This document shows positions 35,825 through 45,383 of a DNA stretch of 64,000 bases, in pieces. Each line of letters starts with the position of its first letter. Position 1 is the stretch's first letter. The stretch comes from Cognatundibacterium rivi (GTDB taxonomy: Bacteria; Pseudomonadota; Gammaproteobacteria; Burkholderiales; Burkholderiaceae_D): positions 62,001 through 126,000 of the forward strand of contig NZ_JAGSPK010000004.1 in NCBI RefSeq assembly GCF_018139565.1, read 5' to 3'. A program made the translations under genes and the position numbers. The notes under the pieces were generated by a model. It saw only the letters and a program-made list of their open reading frames with translations, was not told the DNA's origin and did no database searches.

Positions 35825-36975
35825 ATCTGCGCCGTATCCGGGTAGTCGCATTTAAAGAGTGGCGCGAAATCGTTCGTGACAGGCTGTTTTTTGCGCTGGC
35901 TTTTTTTGTGCCGTCTTTGCTGATGCTCTTGTTCGGTTATGGGCTGTCGCTGGATGTGGAAAATATTCCACTGGCGATAGTCGATTACGATCAGTCTGTC
36001 ACTTCGCGTGACTATGCACATCGTTTTACAGATTCCCGTTATTTCTCATTTCAAGGTTATGCCAGGCATGAGAAAGAGGTGGAAAAGCTCGTTATTGATA
36101 ATACCCTGCGGGCAGTGATTGTGATTCCGCCGCAGTTCGGACAAAATCTGAAAGCCGGGCGTTCTGCCGAAGTACAGACCTGGATCGATGGAACTTTCCC
36201 GTTCCGCGCTTTGACGACGAAAGGCTACGTGACGGCGATCAACGCGGCGATTAATGTGGAAAACTTATCCGCACATTTTTCTGCGATGACCGGTATCAGT
36301 CAGGAAAAAATACGCAGCAGTTTGCAACCAGTCAAACTGGAAACACGTTACCTCTACAATCAGGAGGTTAAAAGCATCTGGTCGGTTGCGCCGAAATTAA
36401 TCATGGTGATCCTGATGTTATCGCCGCCATTTCTGACCGCACTGGGGGTGGTCAGGGAAAAAGAATCCGGCGCCATCTATAACGTGTATTCCTCGACCTT
36501 ATCGCGCGGCGAATATCTGATCGGTAAATTGCTGCCGTATGTCGGAATTTCTATCGTCAATGCCTGTGCACTGAGCGGATTTGCGCTGCTGTTATTTGGC
36601 GCGCCATTTAAAGGCGACCCCTTGTTCTTCCTTATCTCCACGATACTGTATGTGATCTGCACAACGGGGATCGGTTTGCTGGTATCGGTGATGGTGAATA
36701 CGCAGGTGGCGGCGATGGTGGGGACTGCTATTGTGACCGTGGTACCGGCGGTGCTGTATTCGGGAATGATCATTCCTATCCCCTCGTTATCGGCCATTGC
36801 CGCGGTGATTGCACATCTTTTGCCCGGGATGTATTACGCAGAAATTACGATAGGCAGTTTTTTGAAAGGCGTTGGTTTTGCCGCGTTGTGGATGGATTTG
36901 CTGATACTGACTCTTTATGCAGCCGCCTTATTTACCGCCGGATTTCTGGCGTTTCACAAACGCCCGGATAATTGA
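35821..36975 (+). CDS. ybhS: ABC-2 exporter permease (YbhS-like)
   Basis: This 384-residue ABC-2-type permease has one N-terminal helix (about 22-42), a large periplasmic domain (LAIVDYDQSVTSRDYAHRF onward to ~175), and five C-terminal helices. VREKESGAIYNVYSSTLSR near 215 is the conserved cytoplasmic loop of the family. The gene overlaps ybhF by four bases and the next gene's upstream region directly. It should pair with the second permease to form the transmembrane pore. Confidence 0.9.
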   Translation: MNLRRIRVVAFKEWREIVRDRLFFALAFFVPSLLMLLFGYGLSLDVENIPLAIVDYDQSVTSRDYAHRFTDSRYFSFQGYARHEKEVEKLVIDNTLRAVIVIPPQFGQNLKAGRSAEVQTWIDGTFPFRALTTKGYVTAINAAINVENLSAHFSAMTGISQEKIRSSLQPVKLETRYLYNQEVKSIWSVAPKLIMVILMLSPPFLTALGVVREKESGAIYNVYSSTLSRGEYLIGKLLPYVGISIVNACALSGFALLLFGAPFKGDPLFFLISTILYVICTTGIGLLVSVMVNTQVAAMVGTAIVTVVPAVLYSGMIIPIPSLSAIAAVIAHLLPGMYYAEITIGSFLKGVGFAALWMDLLILTLYAAALFTAGFLAFHKRPDN

Positions 36976-36992
36976 GTAACGAGGAAACTGAC

Positions 36993-38150
36993 ATGCTATT
37001 TTTGTTTGACCGGGTCTGGTGGAGCCGTTTGCAGGCGATGATCTGGAAAGAGTTATTGCAACTCTTACGCGATCCTGTATTGCTGGTGTTTGTGCTGTAT
37101 GCATTCTCGGCGGATATTTATAACGCGGCGTCCGGCGTTTCGTTTCAGTTGAATAATGCTGCATTGGTATTGTTTGATCTTGATCGCAGCGCTGCATCGC
37201 GCGAACTCGCCGGACGCTTTATGCCGCCGGAGTTTCGCTGGGCAGGATCGATCGATCATGCAAAGCAAGGGCAGCAGTTGCTTGATGATGGCAAGGCAAT
37301 GGCTGTGCTGGATATTCCTCCAGGTTTCGGCGCCGCGCTGACGCGCGGCGATAACACCGCTTTGCAATTGCAGATTGACGCGTCGAATTCTGTGCTGGGT
37401 TTTTTAGCTGCTGTTGACGCGACCCAGATCGTAGCCCGCTACGGGCTGGAGCAGGCGGCAGGCAATCTCGGTTTCAGTGCTGATTTATCTGCACTGGATG
37501 CCCCGGTCATCAACAATAACAGCCGGGTCTGGTTTAATCCGAATCAGAATGATGCCTGGTTTATGGGTATTTCAGAATTACTGAATGTCGTCACTTTATT
37601 TTCTATGCTGCTACCGGCAGCGGCGATGGTCAGGGAAAAAGAACGCGGTACGATAGAGCAATTGCTTGTCTCACCGTTGTCACCTTTGCAGATTATGATT
37701 CCAAAAATTGTGGCGATGGTGGCGGTGCTGCTGGGCGGAACAGCATTGGGTTTGTTTGGTATTTTAGTCCCGATCTTTTCTATTCCGGTCAGCGGTAGCC
37801 TGCTGTTATTTTTTGCTTTAACTACTCTGTACGTCAGCACGCTGGCGGGCATAGGAATCTGGATTGCAACGTTGACGAACAATATGGCGCAGGCCGGTAT
37901 GATGGTGATACTGATACTGGCACCGATGATGTTTTTATCCGGTGCCTGGACGCCGCCCGAAGCGATGCCGACGCTGATGCGCTGGGGAATGTATGTGTCG
38001 CCGCTGTATTACTACATCAATGCCAGTTATGGCATTTTGATGAAAGGTGCAGGCATCAGCATATTGTGGCCTTTGTTTACGGGCATTCTTGTCATCGGTT
38101 GTATTGTCAGCGGTGCGACCATATTACGTTTCAAAAAACAGTTTGGTTAG
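36993..38150 (+). CDS. ybhR: ABC-2 exporter permease (YbhR-like)
   Basis: The ATG at 36993 is preceded by GAGGAAACTGAC and gives 385 residues; an upstream TTG at 36972 is less likely. The layout is the same as the preceding permease: helix near 20-45, periplasmic domain (NNAALVLFDLDRSAASRELA onward), then VREKERGTIEQLLVSPLSPLQI and five to six helices. Together the two permeases form a heterodimer as in YbhSR. The stop is only 33 bp before fabI, so lipid genes downstream may be on the same transcript. Confidence 0.9.
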   Translation: MLFLFDRVWWSRLQAMIWKELLQLLRDPVLLVFVLYAFSADIYNAASGVSFQLNNAALVLFDLDRSAASRELAGRFMPPEFRWAGSIDHAKQGQQLLDDGKAMAVLDIPPGFGAALTRGDNTALQLQIDASNSVLGFLAAVDATQIVARYGLEQAAGNLGFSADLSALDAPVINNNSRVWFNPNQNDAWFMGISELLNVVTLFSMLLPAAAMVREKERGTIEQLLVSPLSPLQIMIPKIVAMVAVLLGGTALGLFGILVPIFSIPVSGSLLLFFALTTLYVSTLAGIGIWIATLTNNMAQAGMMVILILAPMMFLSGAWTPPEAMPTLMRWGMYVSPLYYYINASYGILMKGAGISILWPLFTGILVIGCIVSGATILRFKKQFG

Positions 38151-38183
38151 AACGTATTTGAAGACTTGTGAATAAGAACAGGA

Positions 38184-38969
38184 ATGAAAATGATAAATAC
38201 AGGTGGCAGTTTTTCACTGGCAGGAAAGCGGGGCTTGATCATCGGTCTCGCCAATGAGCACAGCATTGCTTATGGCTGCGCGGCGGTGTTAAAAAAAAAG
38301 GGCGCCTCGCTGGTCGTCTCCTGTGTCAATGAGAAAGCGCAGACTTTTGTTGCGCCTCTGGCGGCAGAGCTTGAGGCGCCGCTGATAGTCTGTAATGTTG
38401 AGCAGGACGATGCGCTCGAATCTCTGGTGAATGCCAGCGTCAGTCATCTCGGACAGATCGATTTTCTGATCCATTCCATTGCCTGGGCACCGAAAGAGGA
38501 TTTACACGGCAGGGTGATCGATAGTTCTGCTGCCGGTTTTTTGCAGGCCATGAATATTTCCTGCCACTCTTTCGCCCGGTTAGCGCGTTTATGCGAACCG
38601 CATTTAAGCCAGAGTGCAAGCCTGATCACGATGAGTTATCTGGGGGCAGATGAAGCCGTTGCAAACTACGGGCTGATGGGACCGGTCAAAGCGGCGCTGG
38701 AATCTCTGGTGCGATATCTGGCGATGGAAATGGGGCAGAGCGGCCATCGTGTCCATGCAATGTCACCTGGCCCGGTACCAACCCGTGCCGCATCAGGATT
38801 ACAGGATTTTGACGCACTGATGTCCAAAGCTGTGGCACGTTCCCCGTTGGGGCGTTTGGTGAGTCTGGATGAAATCGGGCAGCTTGCAGCATTTCTTGTC
38901 AGTGACGCCTCTTCCGGAATGACAGGGCAGACGCTGTATGTCGATGCTGGTTATCATATTGTGAATTGA
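38184..38969 (+). CDS. fabI: enoyl-ACP reductase of the FabI type (probably a second copy)
   Basis: This 261-residue short-chain dehydrogenase keeps the FabI arrangement: GLANEHSIAYGCA cofactor loop, catalytic Tyr152 (SYLG), Tyr162 and Lys169 (Tyr-x6-Lys in NYGLMGPVKAA). It reduces trans-2-enoyl-ACP with NAD(P)H in the last step of fatty-acid elongation. Several usually conserved residues are changed (LIIGLANEHSIAYG for the common GVASxxSIAxG; MSPGPVPTRAASG for the usual SAGPIRTLAASG), which suggests a paralog with a specialised substrate. It lies upstream of the MaoC-Pta fusion and ackA, a grouping known from other PHA-producing proteobacteria. Confidence 0.88.
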   Translation: MKMINTGGSFSLAGKRGLIIGLANEHSIAYGCAAVLKKKGASLVVSCVNEKAQTFVAPLAAELEAPLIVCNVEQDDALESLVNASVSHLGQIDFLIHSIAWAPKEDLHGRVIDSSAAGFLQAMNISCHSFARLARLCEPHLSQSASLITMSYLGADEAVANYGLMGPVKAALESLVRYLAMEMGQSGHRVHAMSPGPVPTRAASGLQDFDALMSKAVARSPLGRLVSLDEIGQLAAFLVSDASSGMTGQTLYVDAGYHIVN

Positions 38970-39033
38970 TCGTTTCTTGCACCCGTCTGTTTTTGTTTTC
39001 CTTCCCTCGTTTATCTCTTTCTGGAATACCACT

Positions 39034-40458
39034 ATGAATGACCGCATGAATAGCGATACCAATGTGCCTGACATGATAGTCAATGTGATTTATGACGAAT
39101 TGCAGATCGGTCAGACTGCCAGTGATATCAAGACTTTGAGTAATGAAGATATACAGGCATTTGCGGCGATTTCGGGCGATGTGAACCCTGCGCATCTCGA
39201 TCCTGAGTATGCCGGAAAAACTTTATTCCACGGAGTGATTGCGCATGGTATGTGGGGCGGGGCGCTGATTTCCAGTGTGCTCGGTACGCAGTTGCCGGGG
39301 CCCGGTACGATCTACCTTGAGCAGGATCTGCATTTTGTAAAACCTGTGCGCATCGGCGACACGCTGACGACGACGGTGACAGTGGCCGCAAAAGATGATG
39401 AAAAAAAACGCGTTACGCTGAGTTGTGAAATCGTGAATCAGCATGGTGCGCGAGTGGTGTTCGGAAACGCGCTGGTGATCGCACCTGTCGAGCGGGTCAG
39501 TCGCCCGCGTGCGCATTTGCCTACCGTCACTATGTTCGATCTGGGTGCCCGTCAGCAAAAATTGCTGGATAGTGTGCGTAGCCTGACCGCAGTACGATGT
39601 GCGGTGGTTCATCCGTGTGATGCCGATTCTCTGGCTGGCGCACTGGATGCCGCGAAACAAGGGCTGATCGTGCCTGTGCTGGTGGCACCGTTAGTCAAAC
39701 TGAATGAAGTAGCACAACTCGCGCAACTGGATATTTCTGGCATCGAAGTGATCGACGTGCCACATAGTCATGCAGCAGCAGAAAAAGCAGTTGCGATGGC
39801 TGCTGCGGGTGAGGTGGAAGCCTTAATGAAAGGCAGCCTGCATACCGATGAATTAATGGCCGCTGTTGTTCATTGCCCCGCATTGCGTACTAAGCGACGG
39901 CTGTCTCATGTTTTTCACCTTGATGTTCCCATGTATCACAAGGTCTTGTTACTGACCGATGCCGCCTTGAATATTGCCCCTGATCTGCTGGAGAAAGCAG
40001 ATATTCTGCAAAACGTGATTCAGCTCGCGCATGCACTGGGAACGGCGGAACCTAAAGTGGCGATCTTATCGGCCGTCGAAACAGTGAATCCAAAAATTGC
40101 CTCGACGCTTGATGCGGCGGCCTTGTGCAAGATGGTTGATCGTCGGCAGATTACCGGAGCGATTGTGGATGGGCCACTGGCATTTGACAATGCGATTTCT
40201 GCAGAGGCAGCGAGGATTAAAGGGATTACTTCTGTAGTCGCTGGTCAGGCTGATATTCTGATGGTTCCTGATCTTGAGTCCGGCAACATGCTGGCGAAAC
40301 AATTTGAGTATCTTGCCGGAGCATCGACGTGTGGCGTGGTGCTTGGTGCACGCGTGCCGATTGCTCTCACCAGTCGTGCTGATGGGCCTGCTGCGAGGGT
40401 AGCTTCTGCGGCGCTGGTTAAATTACTGGCGCATGAATACAGAAAAAACACGCCATGA
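39034..40458 (+). CDS. bifunctional enoyl-CoA hydratase / phosphate acyltransferase (MaoC-Pta fusion)
   Basis: The ATG at 39034 gives 474 residues; an upstream TTG at 38977 is unlikely. Residues ~15-145 form a MaoC/hydratase-2 domain with the catalytic Asp-x4-His in SGDVNPAHLDPEYA and the HGVIAHGMW segment. Residues ~170-470 are a phosphotransacetylase domain (KGSLHTDELMAAVV, RRLSHVFHLDVP, VDGPLAFDNAIS, DLESGNMLAKQFEYLAG). It could hydrate enoyl-CoA to (R)-3-hydroxyacyl-CoA and exchange acyl-CoA with acyl phosphate, feeding AckA for ATP. The stop overlaps the ackA start by four bases. Confidence 0.93.
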   Translation: MNDRMNSDTNVPDMIVNVIYDELQIGQTASDIKTLSNEDIQAFAAISGDVNPAHLDPEYAGKTLFHGVIAHGMWGGALISSVLGTQLPGPGTIYLEQDLHFVKPVRIGDTLTTTVTVAAKDDEKKRVTLSCEIVNQHGARVVFGNALVIAPVERVSRPRAHLPTVTMFDLGARQQKLLDSVRSLTAVRCAVVHPCDADSLAGALDAAKQGLIVPVLVAPLVKLNEVAQLAQLDISGIEVIDVPHSHAAAEKAVAMAAAGEVEALMKGSLHTDELMAAVVHCPALRTKRRLSHVFHLDVPMYHKVLLLTDAALNIAPDLLEKADILQNVIQLAHALGTAEPKVAILSAVETVNPKIASTLDAAALCKMVDRRQITGAIVDGPLAFDNAISAEAARIKGITSVVAGQADILMVPDLESGNMLAKQFEYLAGASTCGVVLGARVPIALTSRADGPAARVASAALVKLLAHEYRKNTP

Positions 40459-41663
40459 ATAAGAGCGCGATTTTATCGGTGAATTCCGGTTCATCCACCA
40501 TTAAGTTTGCGCTTTATCCGCTGCGTGACAGCCATGTGGATGCCGCCAGTATGTCCGGCATTGTGGAAGGTCTGGAACCTGGTGGGCAGCCGTGCATACG
40601 TTTCGACGTTGATGGTGTCAGACAGCAGTTTGTGCTGACAGAACTGGAGCTGGATGCCAATGGTGATGCGTTTGCCGCTGTACTCAAAGCTTTGAGGGAA
40701 TTAATCGGGCAGCATAGTGCAGGCATACGTATTGCCGGAGTCGCCCACAGGATAGTGCATGGCGGTGCGCGCTATGCCGCGTCAGTGTTGATCGATGAAG
40801 ACACCATGACTTATCTGCGGACGCTGAATATGCTGGCACCGCTGCATCAACCGCATAATCTGGATGGTGTGCTGGCGTTTCAGAAAGCTTATCCTGAAGT
40901 GCCGCAGATTGCTTGTTTTGATACGGGTTTTCATGCACAGATGCCTGTGACTGAACGTACGATAGCATTGCCGCAAAGCTTACGTGACGAGGGGATTTGC
41001 CGTTACGGTTTTCACGGATTGTCGTACCGTTACGTTGCTGGTCGTCTGCGCCAGAATTCAGAAAAGGCTGACCAACGCGTATTGATGGCGCATTTGGGCA
41101 ATGGTGCCAGTGTCTGCGCCATGAAAGAAGGTCGTAGCGTAGCGACAACGATGGGCTTTTCTGCATTAGACGGGCTGATGATGGGAACCCGTTGCGGCGC
41201 ACTTGATCCCGGTGTCATCCTGCATTTATTGCAGGCGGGATGGAATGCGAAACAACTGGAAAAAACCCTGTACAAGGAATCCGGGCTGCTGGGCGTTTCT
41301 GGTATTTCTGCCGATATGCGAACTCTACGCAGCAGCGATCAGGCGCAGGCCCAAGCTGCGATAGATTTATTTACGTATCGCGTCATCCGTGAAGCTGGCG
41401 CCTTAACCGCATGCCTGAATGGCGTCGATGTATTTGCGTTTACCGGCGGTATCGGTGAGCACGATGCTATCTTGCGACAGCAGGTCGGTGCAGGGCTGGA
41501 ATATCTTGGTGTCAGGATAGATCGGGATAAAAATCTTGCCGCGCGAGGCGATGAAATCTGCGCAATTCATGCGAGTGACAGTCGGGTCGAGATCTGGGTT
41601 GTTCCAACCGATGAAGGGCGCATTGCCGCTATGGACGCTTTTGCGTTGCTATTTCCGGGCTAA
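40455..41663 (+). CDS. ackA: acetate/propionate kinase
   Basis: This 402-residue kinase of the ASKHA fold interconverts acyl phosphate plus ADP with the acid plus ATP. Signatures are ILSVNSGSSTIKFALYPL at residues 6-23, CFDTGFHAQMP near 155, RYGFHGLSYRYVA near 180, AHLGNGASVCAM near 210, and FTGGIGEHDAILRQ near 330. Length matches E. coli AckA (400). It is translationally coupled to the MaoC-Pta gene (ATGA) and ends in a 15-bp tail overlap with the convergent acyltransferase gene. Confidence 0.95.
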   Translation: MNKSAILSVNSGSSTIKFALYPLRDSHVDAASMSGIVEGLEPGGQPCIRFDVDGVRQQFVLTELELDANGDAFAAVLKALRELIGQHSAGIRIAGVAHRIVHGGARYAASVLIDEDTMTYLRTLNMLAPLHQPHNLDGVLAFQKAYPEVPQIACFDTGFHAQMPVTERTIALPQSLRDEGICRYGFHGLSYRYVAGRLRQNSEKADQRVLMAHLGNGASVCAMKEGRSVATTMGFSALDGLMMGTRCGALDPGVILHLLQAGWNAKQLEKTLYKESGLLGVSGISADMRTLRSSDQAQAQAAIDLFTYRVIREAGALTACLNGVDVFAFTGGIGEHDAILRQQVGAGLEYLGVRIDRDKNLAARGDEICAIHASDSRVEIWVVPTDEGRIAAMDAFALLFPG

Positions 41664-42686
41664 ACGCGTTTTCAAAGAGAAGCCCGCCGGTGGCATGAAC
41701 AAATAACGTAAGCCGTGCAGCCCTGCTTTTGTTGACAACTGATATACGGCTATCGGTATCAGTAATCCTGCCAGGCTGCCGATGATTAAATGTGGTGCGG
41801 CGCTTTGTATGTGAAATAATTTACTCAACACTATCCTGACACCGCTACCGGTCAGGATATGCATCAGATAAATCGGCATTGAGCAGTATCCCAGCATCGC
41901 CAGCCATGTCAGCCACTGTTGCTTCCACTGTGCCAGTAACACCGCTGTGCTGCAGATCAATGCAATGCCAGCGATTGCCAGAGCCAGATTCAACGCAGAC
42001 TTATCGGTATAGACCAGATGCAGCTGCGAATGAAACAGATATTCCAGCCCGGTGAACATCGCGACGGCGCATAGTGTTGCTGTGAGTGCGTGTGTTTTCA
42101 GTACGTCCTTCCAGTGCAAGGCTTGTGTTCCCAATACAAAGAAAATCAGATAACTGGCGATAAAATCCAGAGGGAAAGGGAGTTGCACAAATAGCTGTAA
42201 AAACCAGGCGGCAAGCGCTGTCAGAGGTAAGACCCAGGTGGGAACAGTTTCGTGGTCGCGATATAGCATCGCCATCAAAACGAAAATGGCAAATAACACA
42301 TACAGAAACCAGAACTGCGCCCGCGGTTGCCAGAACAGCGATAACACTTCGCCAGTCGTTGTTGAAGAAGTGGTATATCCGGATAAAAAAACCTCGATAA
42401 AACCCTGCAGCAATGACCAGAGAATATATGGGTACAGCACGCTGTCAACTTTGTCGGCAATTAATCCGGTGCGACCATATTTTTGCAAGGATGGTAAAAA
42501 AAACAGTCCCGACAAAAAGAAGAACAACGGCATGTGGAAGCTGTAAATGACACTGTCAACCAGCTTGAACAGCCCGGCATCGACCTTGATGCCGGCATTG
42601 AATACACCGCGACTCACGTGACCGTACACCACTAACAGTATGCCCAGGCCTTTGGCGTAATCAACCCAGTGATCGCGGTTTTGCAT
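41649..42686 (-). CDS. acyltransferase family 3 membrane protein
   Basis: This 345-residue protein has about ten membrane helices. The N-terminal motif WVDYAKGLGILLVVYGHVSRG contains the His that is conserved in acyltransferase-3/OafA-type proteins, and SFHMPLFFFLSGLFF near residue 50 is equally diagnostic. These enzymes transfer acetyl or other acyl groups to glycans or lipids at the membrane. The substrate is not apparent from neighbours. It is the last gene of the minus-strand run that begins at yebC, 21 bp after rng, and its 3' end overlaps ackA by 15 bp. Confidence 0.9.
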   Translation of the reverse strand: MQNRDHWVDYAKGLGILLVVYGHVSRGVFNAGIKVDAGLFKLVDSVIYSFHMPLFFFLSGLFFLPSLQKYGRTGLIADKVDSVLYPYILWSLLQGFIEVFLSGYTTSSTTTGEVLSLFWQPRAQFWFLYVLFAIFVLMAMLYRDHETVPTWVLPLTALAAWFLQLFVQLPFPLDFIASYLIFFVLGTQALHWKDVLKTHALTATLCAVAMFTGLEYLFHSQLHLVYTDKSALNLALAIAGIALICSTAVLLAQWKQQWLTWLAMLGYCSMPIYLMHILTGSGVRIVLSKLFHIQSAAPHLIIGSLAGLLIPIAVYQLSTKAGLHGLRYLFMPPAGFSLKTRLARK

Positions 42687-42707
42687 GAAATAAAATAAGC
42701 AGAAAAA

Positions 42708-44174
42708 TTACATCAGGATGATGTCGTATTGTTCCTGATGGAACACGTTTTCAACCTGCAGTGAAATTGGTTTACCAATAAAGTCACCAAGCATGGCCAG
42801 ATGTTGTGATTCTTCTTCCAGGAACATGTCGACCACGACCTGCGACGCCATGATACGGAATTCACGTGGATTGAATTGTTTCGCCTCGCGTAATAATTCA
42901 CGCAAAATTTCGTAGCAAATAGTGCGGGCGGTTTTCACCTGGCCTTTGCCATTGCAGGCCGGACAGGTTTCGCACAATACATGCGCCAGCGATTCACGGG
43001 TGCGTTTGCGTGTGACTTCGACTAAGCCCAGTGCGGAAAAACCAGACACAGACAGTTTGGTGCGGTCACGTGACAATGCTTTGTTTAACTCAGACAGCAC
43101 GGCCGTTTTGTGTTCTTCGTTCTCCATATCGATGATATCGAGAATAATGATGCCGCCCAGATTGCGCAAACGTAGCTGTCTGGCAATCGCGTGTGCTGCT
43201 TCCAGGTTGGTTTTGAAGATGGTATCGTCAAAATTACGACCTGCGACAAAGCTTCCAGTGTTCACATCAATCGTCGTCATCGCTTCTGTCTGATCGACGA
43301 TCAGATAGCCGCCAGACTTCAGATCGACACGACGACCTAAGGCGCGTTCAATTTCTTCTTCCACACCGTACAAATCAAACAGCGGACGTTCGCCCGTATA
43401 GTGTTGCAGTTTGGGTAGTACGGAAGGCATATAATGCCTGCCGAATTCTTGTAGCATCAGATAATTTTCGCGCGAATCGACTTGAATATTTTCTGTTTCT
43501 TCATTGACGAAATCGCGCAAGACTCTTTGGGCCAGATTCAAGTCCTGATACAGCAAGGTCGTTGGCGGCTGGGTTTTGCCAAGCTGCGTGATCGTAGCCC
43601 AGGTGCGGCGCAGGTAATCGACGTCAGCTTTCAAATCTTCATCAGACGCATCTTCTGCCATCGTTCTGACGATGAATCCGCCTTTTTCGTCTGCTTGTTG
43701 CAGACGCTGTACTTTGCTGCGCAATGCTTCGCGCTCTGCTTCATTTTCAATTTTCTGAGAGATGCCGATATGGGTGTCCTGCGGCAGAAACACCAGCATG
43801 CGTCCAGCAATCGAGATCTGGGTGGACAGGCGTGCACCCTTCGTTCCTATCGGATCTTTAATGACCTGAACGATGATGGCCTGGCCGTCAAACAGCAGCT
43901 TTTCTATCGGCGTCAGTGGTGCGTTCGAACTACCCTCCTGAGGGCGCGCATCCCAGATATCGGCAACGTGTAAAAAAGCTGCCCGCTCGAGCCCGATATC
44001 AATGAAAGCCGACTGCATACCGGGCAGGACGCGCACGACTTTGCCGAGATAAATATTGCCGACGAGGCCGCGGGATAGGGTTCTTTCTATGTGCAATTCT
44101 TGCACTGCTCCCTGAAAAATCAGAGCAACGCGGGTTTCTTGTGGCGTGATATTAATGAGGAGATTTTCGCTCAT
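42708..44174 (-). CDS. rng: ribonuclease G
   Basis: This 488-residue endoribonuclease matures the 5' end of 16S rRNA and degrades mRNAs. An S1 domain (GNIYLGKVVRVLPGMQSAFIDIG) lies at about 35-110, the 5'-sensor/DNase I-like core carries VDVNTGSFVAGRNFDDTIF near 300, and the metal site is in IIILDIIDMENEEHK near 340. The zinc-link cysteines are in CETCPACNGKG near 404-414. Length matches E. coli RNase G (489), without the long C-terminal scaffold of RNase E. It follows maf by 12 bp in the operon. Confidence 0.96.
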   Translation of the reverse strand: MSENLLINITPQETRVALIFQGAVQELHIERTLSRGLVGNIYLGKVVRVLPGMQSAFIDIGLERAAFLHVADIWDARPQEGSSNAPLTPIEKLLFDGQAIIVQVIKDPIGTKGARLSTQISIAGRMLVFLPQDTHIGISQKIENEAEREALRSKVQRLQQADEKGGFIVRTMAEDASDEDLKADVDYLRRTWATITQLGKTQPPTTLLYQDLNLAQRVLRDFVNEETENIQVDSRENYLMLQEFGRHYMPSVLPKLQHYTGERPLFDLYGVEEEIERALGRRVDLKSGGYLIVDQTEAMTTIDVNTGSFVAGRNFDDTIFKTNLEAAHAIARQLRLRNLGGIIILDIIDMENEEHKTAVLSELNKALSRDRTKLSVSGFSALGLVEVTRKRTRESLAHVLCETCPACNGKGQVKTARTICYEILRELLREAKQFNPREFRIMASQVVVDMFLEEESQHLAMLGDFIGKPISLQVENVFHQEQYDIILM

Positions 44175-44186
44175 GAAGTTCAGAAA

Positions 44187-44804
44187 TTAAGGGATAAAAA
44201 TTCCAGACTGACGTAACACCTGGCAAGTCTCAAATAACGGTAATCCCATGATGCCAGAATAACTGCCATTGATGTGGGAAATAAAACGTGCTGCCGCACC
44301 TTGTATACCGTAGCCACCGGCTTTATCGTAGGGTTCTGGCGTGTCACAATAAGCTTGAATTTGCTGTTCAGTTAATGCCGCAAAGCTGACTTCCGATACT
44401 TGTGTTGCCGCGATAAGTCCATGCTCGTGTTGCGCAGCGATGCTGGTCAACACTTCATGGGTGTTACCTGCCAACAGCGTGAGCATCGATATCGCTTCGT
44501 CGCGGTTGGCCGGTTTTCCAAGTATTTTCTGATCAATCACAACGGTGGTATCTGCCGCCAGCACGGGGCGCACCGGCAGCTTGCGCAGGTGCATGACTTT
44601 CCATGCCATTTCAGCTTTTTCTTTGGTCACACGGCTGACATAGTCGTGAGGTAACTCTCCGGGTAATACAATTTCTGTTACGTCCGGACCACGCGGCGGT
44701 ATATCTCTGAGCAGGAGTAATTCATATGCTATGCCGACCTGCGTGAGTAACTCGCGGCGGCGTGGACTTTTTGATGCGAGATAGATTTTATTTTCGCGTT
44801 GCAT
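44187..44804 (-). CDS. maf: Maf-family nucleoside triphosphate pyrophosphatase (YhdE-like)
   Basis: This 205-residue protein hydrolyses non-canonical or pyrimidine NTPs to NMP and PPi. ASKSPRRRELLTQ at residues 10-22 is the Maf signature. The C-terminal text YDKAGGYGIQGAAARFISHINGSYSGIMGLPL is close to E. coli YhdE, the dTTP/UTP-preferring branch, rather than YceF. LAADTTVVIDQKILGKP carries the catalytic Asp. It sits between rlmH (17-bp gap) and rng (12-bp gap). Confidence 0.94.
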   Translation of the reverse strand: MQRENKIYLASKSPRRRELLTQVGIAYELLLLRDIPPRGPDVTEIVLPGELPHDYVSRVTKEKAEMAWKVMHLRKLPVRPVLAADTTVVIDQKILGKPANRDEAISMLTLLAGNTHEVLTSIAAQHEHGLIAATQVSEVSFAALTEQQIQAYCDTPEPYDKAGGYGIQGAAARFISHINGSYSGIMGLPLFETCQVLRQSGIFIP

Positions 44805-44821
44805 TTGATGGCTGACTTATT

Positions 44822-45292
44822 TTATACGCGGTGATAAGGATGATTTTGCGTGATGGACCAGGCGCGATACAACTGCTCGGCCAACACGACTCTGACCATG
44901 CCATGTGGTAAAGTCAGACTTGAAATTCTGATCAGTGTGTCCGCTTTTGCTTTGAATTCCGCATCCAGACCATCTGCACCACCGATGACAAAAACCACGT
45001 CACGCCCATCCTGTTGCCATAGACTCAGATTCTGTGACAGAGCGACACTGGTCCAGTCTTTACCGCGTTCATCTAATGCGATGACGCGCGCATTTTTTGG
45101 AATGACGGCTTCTATTTTTGTGCGCTCCAGTGCCATGACCGTTTCCGCCGTTTTGCTGCCAGAGCGTTCGACGGGCTTGATTTCTTTCAAGTGTATCCGG
45201 CATTCAGGCGGCATTCGTTTAGCGTATTCCTGAAAGGCCGTTTCTATCCAGTCTGGCATTTTATGCCCAACTGCGGCGATGATGAGTTGCAT
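44822..45292 (-). CDS. rlmH: 23S rRNA pseudouridine-1915 N3-methyltransferase
   Basis: This 156-residue SPOUT methyltransferase acts on the 70S ribosome at pseudouridine 1915 in helix 69. Diagnostic text is [18 protein letters not shown] near residue 70 and [13 protein letters not shown] near 100, where the trefoil knot binds SAM, and a C-terminal [18 protein letters not shown]. Length matches E. coli RlmH (155). It lies 91 bp downstream of rsfS in the same operon. Linkage of rlmH with rsfS is widely conserved. Confidence 0.97.
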   Translation of the reverse strand: MQLIIAAVGHKMPDWIETAFQEYAKRMPPECRIHLKEIKPVERSGSKTAETVMALERTKIEAVIPKNARVIALDERGKDWTSVALSQNLSLWQQDGRDVVFVIGGADGLDAEFKAKADTLIRISSLTLPHGMVRVVLAEQLYRAWSITQNHPYHRV

Positions 45293-45383
45293 GATATTTT
45301 TTTAAAAACTGAAATGAGCTAAAGGTCTGGCGCAAACAAATGGCTGCACAAGGCAGCCATTTGATAATTCAGAACAGCGCAGA

